DNA from: Tetracentron sinense
Lineage: Eukaryota; Streptophyta; Magnoliopsida; Trochodendrales; Trochodendraceae
Reading direction: 5' to 3'
Assembly (NCBI GenBank): GCA_015143295.1
Contig: CM026563.1
Location: forward strand, 5,518,001-5,582,000
Length of the DNA: 64,000 nucleotides
This document shows positions 57,844 through 64,000 of this stretch, piece after piece. The translations under genes were made by a program, and so were the position numbers. The notes beneath the pieces were generated by a model. It was not told the origin of the DNA and made no database searches. It saw nothing but the letters and a program-made list of their open reading frames with translations. Numbering within the stretch: the stretch's first letter is position 1; each line of letters opens with the position of its first letter.

Positions 57844-58160
57844 CTTCGGATGGTGGATCGATCGATTTGAGAGGGTTCGCGAGGTTTCAGTTCGTCGGTA
57901 GATGAGGAAGATCTTGCTCCTCCTTGATTTCTCTGCAACTGAATCTCCCTCTTCTTCGCTTGCTTGCTCGCTTTCTACTCTGCTCGTTGTTATTGTTACT
58001 ACTAAAAGAGTCAGAGAGAGACAGGAGACTAAAAGCCCGAATATTGCATGGTGAAATTTCCTCCGAGGAAAATATACCATATGATCAGACACAGAAATTT
58101 CTTCCTGTGACTGCCATGGATGTATGCCACCTGGCACTTTATCATTTTGTTAAATTTTTT
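57844..58160 (-). promoter_or_regulatory. TBC gene 5' UTR and proximal promoter region
   Basis: The region immediately upstream of ATG 57843 on the minus strand. On the plus strand it is rich in CTC/TCT and GAGAGA tracts (57940-58025), common in plant 5' leaders and core promoters. No TATA box could be placed with confidence. Confidence 0.4.
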
Positions 58161-58549
58161 TAAAACCCTACTTTGATTTTATATTAATTATAAGGTTAAT
58201 CTGACAAATTAGGACTAAAGAGACAACTGTTGCTTATCTGTTTTTGAGTGAAATCCTTCTAAGCTAACTGAATCATGGGTGTATTTATAATAATTAATGT
58301 TGACTTAACTCCAAAAAAAGAAAAAAAGAGTAATTATCACTAATACTAAACACTAATCTAAATAGATGAGTGTTAGCCCATAAGCATATTTCAAATTTGT
58401 TTCAAACTCTTACTAACTATGGTGCAACACTTGTCATTACTGAATTTCAACAGGTTAGGAATTCACAAATTTGGAACAAATAAGTTGTGATTACAATTAG
58501 TTCTAAAGTTAACAACAAAGTAGCGACCCACATTGCTACAATAGTGAAC

Positions 58550-58860
58550 CTTTTTTTCAATTTTTATAAATGTGGATATGCCGAGCCTTAAAGACTAAAA
58601 GACTAGTCTCACGTGGTGCGTAGGGTATCCATACAATTGATATTAGGGGGACTCAGGAATCGACCTCGAGACCTTCATAATATGTTTGGTTGTTGAGAAA
58701 ATATATGAAAACATAGAAAAGAAAAGACAACTTTTAGTTATGTTTTGTCCAATTTTTTTCTTTTTCATGTTTTCACTTATTTTCTTGGCAACCACACATA
58801 GGGGTTTATGGTTGTCCTTCGGGCAAGTTTATGTTCGTCCTTCGGAGCTAGACCCCCGGG
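58550..58860 (-). mobile_element. tRNA-derived SINE split by a MITE
   Basis: Flanking repeats GCTACAATAGTGAAC (58535-58549) and GTTACTATAGTGAAC (58861-58875) form a target duplication with two to three mismatches. On the minus strand there is a pol III B-box-like GGTCGATTCC at about 58660 and a 3' A-rich end (the plus-strand T-run at 58551). Without the 120-bp MITE at 58681-58800 the SINE is about 191 bp. Confidence 0.72.
58681..58800. mobile_element. Foldback MITE, CTATGTTTGGTTGCC family, copy 2, inside a SINE
   Basis: TATGTTTGGTTGTTGAGAAA at the left is mirrored by TTTCTTGGCAACCACACATA at the right. The inner GAAAACAT and ATGTTTTC arms also pair. It is the same family as 16113-16255. The two copies share both ends but differ in the loop. 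Confidence 0.85.
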
Positions 58861-58905
58861 GTTACTATAGTGAACGTTTAGTGACCCACATTGCTACTAA
58901 GTGAG

Positions 58906-59700
58906 TGTTTGGGTGATAAGATAAATTCTGGCACTACACACTACAATCTGAGAATGACGTGTCCCCTACGCGCATAATATTGATGCCAACGAGTGGCCAC
59001 TATAAAAGAAGTGCTGGGTCAATCTCGCTTGCTGATATCTTTTTCGTACATATTTAAGCATGATCGTTGAACGACAAGAAACACGAACAGGACAAGAGAG
59101 CTTTAGGTTTTTAGTGGTAGTTAAAAGGGTAAAAGTAACACTGCGGAGGGGGAGAGCCCGGAAAAAACTGTCGGCTAGATTTTGGAAGTTCATGAGGGGG
59201 CATAAAGCAGCAGATTGTATTGTTATTTGTGAGGGGCTACCGGGGTAAATCTGTGGGAATAATTGTGAGCCCTTCACGAGAGCGACCCATCTTGCGTCCT
59301 TTTCTTTTCCTACCCTACCAAAAAAAAAAGGGTAGGTGTTATGGTTTACCCAGGAAAGAAAAATCAGAAATGCTAGCCCAGTCACAAATCTTCCTAAAAC
59401 GTAATTTGATAACTACAAATATCAAATATTTCCTGATTATTAGTTTTTTAATCTGTTAAAATATTAAACAAATTCATGTGTTATACTTACCATTGTTTTC
59501 TGTGGAAAAATTTGGAGTAAATATGATTATGACTAGCACTCCTCAAGAAAAATAAGGAGTAATGAAATTTTGACGGGGCGACCGGGGCAGCTCCTATATG
59601 AGTGAGTGGTAGGTTAAACTCATTAAGAAAACTAGTTTTATAATGGGAAATAGAAAACGGACCGAGTCAGCTCAGAAGTTGACCCAATGACCTCATTGGT
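58906..59700. other. Spacer, nothing recognised
   Basis: Short overlapping frames occur on both strands (for example 58966-59385 minus), without any domain or splice pattern that I recognise. Confidence 0.4.
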
Positions 59701-59701
59701 C

Positions 59702-59840
59702 CAAGCCCCTTTTTTATCCTTCAACTGTGGTAAATCTTAGGGTTAAGTAATCTAACCATGATTTTTAGAAAAAAAATTACATTTTAATTTAGATAAGCTT
59801 AACCATGATTAAATAGGAGTTAAAAGCGACATGGGACAAT
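59702..59840. mobile_element. MITE, CTTTAACT..GGTTAA family, copy 3
   Basis: TTCAACTGTGGTAAATCTTA at the left is mirrored by CTTAACCATGATTAAATAGGAGTT at the right, with an AT-rich core. The target duplication was not resolved. Confidence 0.55.
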
Positions 59841-60109
59841 TGGGTTCAGGACTATTTTATAATATACACACATTATATATACATACACACACATTGGCTG
59901 AGCTAGGAATTTTTCCTTAGGGGCCGAAATGCATGTATTAAGAAAATTAATGTTTTTTTGGAGAATAATCAAACAAGCACGAAATATTATGGGGCCTAAG
60001 GTTCGAGGTGCGGGATGTTTTTTTTTTTTAGTAATAGATTGGTTATAAAAATCATCAATGTTGCATTCCAAAAATAAAGTCGATACACAAAAAAAACAAT
60101 GAGCCCTCC

Positions 60110-60293
60110 CTTTTTTTTTTTCTTTTATTGTTTGAGATATACGTTTAGGCCGCAACGCCGGTTAGGTGTTAGTAACTGTTCAGTGAGTGGGCGGGTGAAG
60201 AGTATATACAAACTCTCATCCTCTTGGGAATGGAACCCCGTACCTTCCCCCAAAGCAAGGGATACACTACAACTGGGACAAAGCCCTAGTGTG
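60110..60293 (-). mobile_element. tRNA-derived SINE with perfect 10-bp target duplication and poly-A tail
   Basis: TGAGCCCTCC flanks the element at 60100-60109 and 60294-60303. On the minus strand it has an A-box-like TAGTGTATCCC, a B-box-like GGGGTTCCATTCCC about 35 bp further on, a unique body, and a terminal A-run (plus-strand T-run 60111-60120). Length 184 bp. Confidence 0.85.
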
Positions 60294-60326
60294 TGAGCCC
60301 TCCTTTTTGGAGAGCTTTTATATAAT

Positions 60327-60600
60327 TTTTTTTTTTTTTTATAACTCAATTATGTAGACAGGCACCATGACACACACGCACACACACCAGGGATAGCATG
60401 AGGCTAACCCCACTGCCTTTTCTCACAAAAGTGTACCTGATTTTTAGAGGAGGCAAGGAGCCTTATGTACACGGGCATAGACACGTTCCCATCCGATGTG
60501 AGACTATTTAAGCTTTTTTTTTTTTTTTTTGTTTTAACTCAACACACAGGCACCAGGACACACGCACGCACACACCTGGTATCATGAGGCTAACCCAAAC
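60327..60600 (-). repeat. Two copies of an A-tailed repeat end
   Basis: The block with T-run, AACTCAA, CACAGGCACCAGGACACACGCA and ATCATGAGGCTAACCC occurs at about 60327-60410 and 60514-60600. Each carries its own T-run (an A-tail on the minus strand) and a CA/GC microsatellite. They look like 3' ends of one retroposon family. Confidence 0.65.
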
Positions 60601-60603
60601 TAA

Positions 60604-61915
60604 ATCAACTATATTTTTATTATTATTTTGGGCATGATTCTTTATGTGTGCACGTTCTGCTAGCAAAGCGTGCACGCTTCCTTAGCTCACTGGTGCCCCT
60701 TTTAATCCCTTCAAATGTGGGATGCGCATGTGTAAACAATCTTTCTCTTAATTTTTTTTTTTTATATTATACATATAACTCCTAAATTTTGGAAGACCAA
60801 TCTTTTTTAGATAATCAATAATTACATCTTAATTTGGGGGCCACTATATCCAAAGATTAAATATTATTTTTAAAAAAAATTATATTTCTATGATAAAAAA
60901 AACAAATTTTTGGGGAGAGGGCATTATATACAAAAATTATATATATTTTTAATTATACTTGCATAATTAAAATAATCAATATTTTTTGGGGGCCATGGCC
61001 CTTCCCCACCCCTGGCTCCGCCCTATATATAATAATAATAATAATGATAATAATAAAAATAGTAATAATTACAATGGTAAGTATGGTCTACTAGAATAAA
61101 GGGCGGAGCCATGATTTTCTTGGTTTCGAGGGATTGAAAATGTTAGTAATTGTCAATAGGCTTGAGGATGATAATTAGACGGGTATGAATTATTCAGGAT
61201 TCAAGGGTTGAAAGATGTAGTGTTTAGAAAAAAAATGAGTGCTAAGTTCATGGGTCATCTCCTCCATTTGTAAACAATTTTTTTTAAAAAAAGGTTAATG
61301 GGACAACTGTCCCCTTTCACATGACAATACCCTCTTAAATTAAATAACATCATATATTATTATTTTTAGTTTGGGGCAATTGTCCTTTCCCATGAGAGCT
61401 GTGCAAAACCTTCTCTAAGCCAAAACCAAGACATGTCATTGCTTTCAATCAAAAACCAACACATGTCATTGCTTTCAATTTAAAAAATAAAAAAAACTTG
61501 GCATGTGTTCATGGGTGAAGCAGGATTATATAATAGTGGGCACACCCATTCTTGATTAGAAATAATAGTAATTGTTGATGAATTTTGTGGAGAAAGATTA
61601 GATGAGTACAAAATATCATGAGTCTAGGGGTACGCCCCCGAAATTTTTTTGACAACTAAATTCTCGAGTCTTTTCGTCCATACATTTTGTAAAAATCTTA
61701 TGATTATTATTTCTCCTTATATAAGGGACAACTGTCCTCATACCTCTGAGTTAAATAATGAAATTAAATATATAGTATAATATTATTTAGGAGACAACTG
61801 CCTCCTTGTTTCATTAGTATGCCCAATTAAATTTTTAAACAACTTAGTATAAAAAATATGAGTACGTATTCTGTCCAATTGCAATTTAATATGAACAGTT
61901 CAACCATACTTACAT
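60604..61915. other. AT-rich spacer with microsatellites
   Basis: It includes an ATA/ATG microsatellite at 61022-61065 and a near repeat of CCAACACATGTCATTGCTTTCAAT (61416 and 61445). No gene-like frame was seen. Confidence 0.45.
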
Positions 61916-61920
61916 AGCCC

Positions 61921-62040
61921 CCCTTTAACTTTGGTTAACCCTTATGATTAAATTTTTTTCTAAAAATAAAAGTTAGATTGTTGAACCCTAAGGGTTAATA
62001 TATCTTAACCATAGTTAATGGAGATTAAAATGGACAAGTG
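61921..62040. mobile_element. MITE, CTTTAACT..GGTTAA family, copy 4
   Basis: CCCCTTTAACTTTGGTTAAC at the left pairs with CTTAACCATAGTTAATGGAG at the right. An inner AGGGTTAA/TTAACCCTT pair is also present. Confidence 0.6.
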
Positions 62041-62176
62041 TGTGAACTCAAATATGATCCCAACTCAAAACATAAATATTTCCCCAAGTTCGGTGGCAAC
62101 TGCCCCCCAATCCCATGCTATATCGAAAAAAAATGAAAAATGAAAATTTTGGTTTTCAAAAGTTGAGTGGGGCACG

Positions 62177-62413
62177 TAGGGCCGGCCCGTCCATTAAGCC
62201 ATCAAAGCCCGCGTTTTAGGCCCCAAAAAAATGAAGGCCCCAAAGTGTGGACTTTGATGGCTTTATGAACCTGATTTAGTGAAAAGAAACTCTAAAAAAT
62301 GCCATACTGAAAAAAAAAAAAAAAAAAGAGCTCATTTTATAGTGAGTCCGATTAAAAAAAAGCCTCATTTAGAATTATTGCTTTATGCCTCCAAATGGCT
62401 TGGGCCGGCCCTG
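62177..62413. mobile_element. hAT-type MITE with GGGCCGGCCC ends and 8-bp target duplication
   Basis: TIRs TAGGGCCGGCCC and the complement CAGGGCCGGCCC differ only at the first base. A perfect GGGGCACG duplication sits at 62169-62176 and 62414-62421. The second arm pair AAGCCATCAAAG / CTTTGATGGCTT folds inside. Total 237 bp. Confidence 0.9.
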
Positions 62414-62657
62414 GGGGCACGTTCCCCCACATGCCCCCCACTTGGCTCTGCCCCGGCATGTGTTTGTTTTTGGCCGAGAGTAGGGCTAGCATGCCTCTTT
62501 CATGGCCATGCCCTCCTAAATTAAATAATAGAAGTATACAATTTATTTTTATTTTTCAAAAATTCAGGGAGGCACCTTCCTCCCCCGATCCCCCCTCCTC
62601 TTGCTCCCCCGATTATGGCCAACTCCAAGTGGGATGGACCAAAAACTCAAATTTTGT

Positions 62658-62664
62658 CCCCCCC

Positions 62665-62695
<31 letters not shown>

Positions 62696-62712
62696 AAAAA
62701 AAAAAAAAAAAA
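62658..62712. repeat. Homopolymer junction, 28 C then 27 A
   Basis: An uninterrupted C-run directly meets an uninterrupted A-run. Such runs are unstable and hard to sequence, so the lengths are uncertain. Confidence 0.9.
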
Positions 62713-62948
62713 CCACAAACATGGGATAGTGCTCTTGTCAACTTCGTCCTCACAGTGGGATGTGGATGTTTTTTTCATTTTACTGAGATTATATCATGGT
62801 AAAAATAAAATCAGTTTGTCTCTTACTTTTTAGATCTTTGTGTAACAAAGGTGCTTTAGAATTTAAATTTTCGAGGATCCGAGGCAGAGAAACACTGTCG
62901 CAAAGGAAAATGAGGATCCTAGTAAAGAGGTTAGAGGCTACCCTACCT

Positions 62949-63036
62949 GGCTACTAAGTTGTAAATAGACTAAGTTTGGACTTGACTGAAAAGGCTACTA
63001 AGTTGTAAATAGACTAAGTTTGGACTTGACTGAAAA
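62949..63036. repeat. Perfect tandem duplication, 44-bp unit
   Basis: GGCTACTAAGTTGTAAATAG with its following 24 bp occurs at 62949-62992 and again at 62993-63036, with no difference seen. Confidence 0.93.
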
Positions 63037-63064
63037 AATTCAAGTCATTTGGTTGCAGAGATAA

Positions 63065-63330
63065 TTTTTTTTTTTTTTTTTTTTTTGGGTAGTCGATATC
63101 ATTTACCTACGTCACTTGAGTCAGCCCATCAGAAATTAGCATGGGCAATGGAGCTCTTTCTGCTCGTATCCGGAGGGATTGGATCGATATCATTTACCTA
63201 CGTCAGTAGAGTTAGCCAGTCAGAAGTTAACATGGGCAGTGGAGCTCTTTCTGCTTGTATCCAGGGGGATTGGATCTCAGACCTTCCCCTTGCAAGGCCA
63301 CGCCCCTACCACTCACGCAAGAGGCGGGGT
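63065..63330 (-). mobile_element. SINE with duplicated body, A-tail and 7-bp target duplication
   Basis: GAGATAA occurs on both sides (63058-63064 and 63331-63337). On the minus strand the 5' part has A-box-like GTGAGTGGTAGGG and B-box-like GGTCTGAGATCC. The body from CGATATCATTTACC (plus strand) is present twice at a 91-bp period (63094, 63185). The tail is a 22-base T-run on the plus strand. Confidence 0.8.
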
Positions 63331-63469
63331 GAGATAACTTATTCATAATACAGTGATCCATTGTGAAAATTTAAAACACCAAAAGCACGTGAAAAAGTGG
63401 AAACAATAGAGCCCTTCTCAGATCTCACATAAAATCATTTAAACCCCCCTCCCCCTTTGAAACAAGTAG

Positions 63470-64000
63470 AAGAAAAAACTTTAGGAGTATGATTCTCGAC
63501 CCGGGTTGTCAGTCTGAGTTGGCATGATACTCAGCTTAAAACCAGGTTCTAAGCTGAATTTTAGACAAAATACTAATTGTAAGTGGATCATATTAGGACC
63601 AGAATCTGTCTCAATTTGAATCGTCCCGATTAAAAATCCAACATATCGGAACATGATCCATCGGATTCAGAATTATCCAATTCGAATTCGATTATTTACT
63701 TAAAAATTGAATTCGATCCTATTAATATTTTTATAAAATTATATTATCATTATTGAATCGAATTTTAATCATATCGGATCACTATTGTTCCAATTCTAAT
63801 TTGATTTTAATCAGATTCAAGATCTTAGACTCGTATCTTATCAAACATCTTTAGTATTATAATGGGAGAGGCAGGTGTAGCCTGAAATTTCCAAAATTCC
63901 TAAACTACCCTTATATAAAACAAAACTTTAATTTAATGTTTTACTTTAATTCCCAAACTACCCTCATCTATCTATCTATTTAAAGAATATTACACAGTCA
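63470..64000. other. AT-rich tail of the window with ATCGGA/TCCGAT-type words
   Basis: GAATCG, TCGGATC and GATTC words occur on both strands between 63600 and 63830 around an AT-only core, like the repeat at 28060-28500. Ends could not be set. A TATC microsatellite lies at 63966-63981. Confidence 0.45.

Noticed and set aside
62395-62802. 135-codon frame crossing the homopolymer run
   Set aside because: It depends on C- and A-run translation and on MITE sequence.
1-64000. CRISPR arrays, operons, tRNA or rRNA genes
   Set aside because: None seen; the sequence is plant nuclear, and no regularly spaced repeat array or rRNA-like block was found by eye.

Overview
The window is nuclear DNA of a flowering plant. 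It has GT-AG introns, three conserved angiosperm genes, chloroplast-derived DNA, and introns and spacers filled with decayed L1-type LINEs, LTR-element fossils, SINEs and MITEs. The species cannot be named from sequence alone. The very long, repeat-stuffed introns would suit a large-genome lineage such as a basal eudicot, magnoliid or woody plant, but that is inference.

Layout. (1) 0.7-19.2 kb, minus strand: a complete seven-exon homologue of NCA1 (NO CATALASE ACTIVITY 1), a RING plus TPR-like catalase chaperone. Its 363 codons are spread over 18.5 kb because introns of 7.2 and 9.7 kb hold a Copia fossil, three LINE pieces, hAT-like and Mutator-like MITEs and foldback elements. (2) 19.2-28.8 kb: a spacer with a hAT-type BED zinc-finger fragment, an LTR-like stretch, a LINE with recognisable endonuclease and RT parts and an internal 217-bp tandem duplication, and MITEs. 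(3) 28.8-36.0 kb, plus strand: a complete five-exon receptor-like cytoplasmic kinase of subfamily VII, closest to PBL7/CDL1, 375 aa. Its first intron carries a TRIM-like LTR fossil and a 5'-truncated LINE. (4) 36.0-38.8 kb: a spacer with a 97-bp duplication, a perfect hairpin and a MITE. (5) 38.8-57.8 kb, minus strand: a plant TBC-domain Rab-GAP gene in at least 17 exons with an intact Arg/Gln catalytic finger pair. It shows one lost splice donor and a damaged C-terminal tail. Its 8-kb fifth intron holds a plastid atpB fragment, two opposed LINE pieces, a hAT-like MITE and an inverted pair of LTR-like repeats. (6) 57.8-64 kb: a spacer rich in SINEs and MITEs, several with readable target-site duplications.

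The three genes are unrelated in pathway (peroxide handling; kinase signalling at the plasma membrane; vesicle-traffic Rab inactivation), and nothing suggests co-regulation. No previously undescribed coding system was found. The best material for follow-up is the damaged splice donor and tail of the TBC gene, the recurring non-autonomous element families with precise boundaries, the MITE nested in a SINE, the plastid DNA insertion, and LTR-derived sequence 20 bp from an NCA1 splice acceptor.
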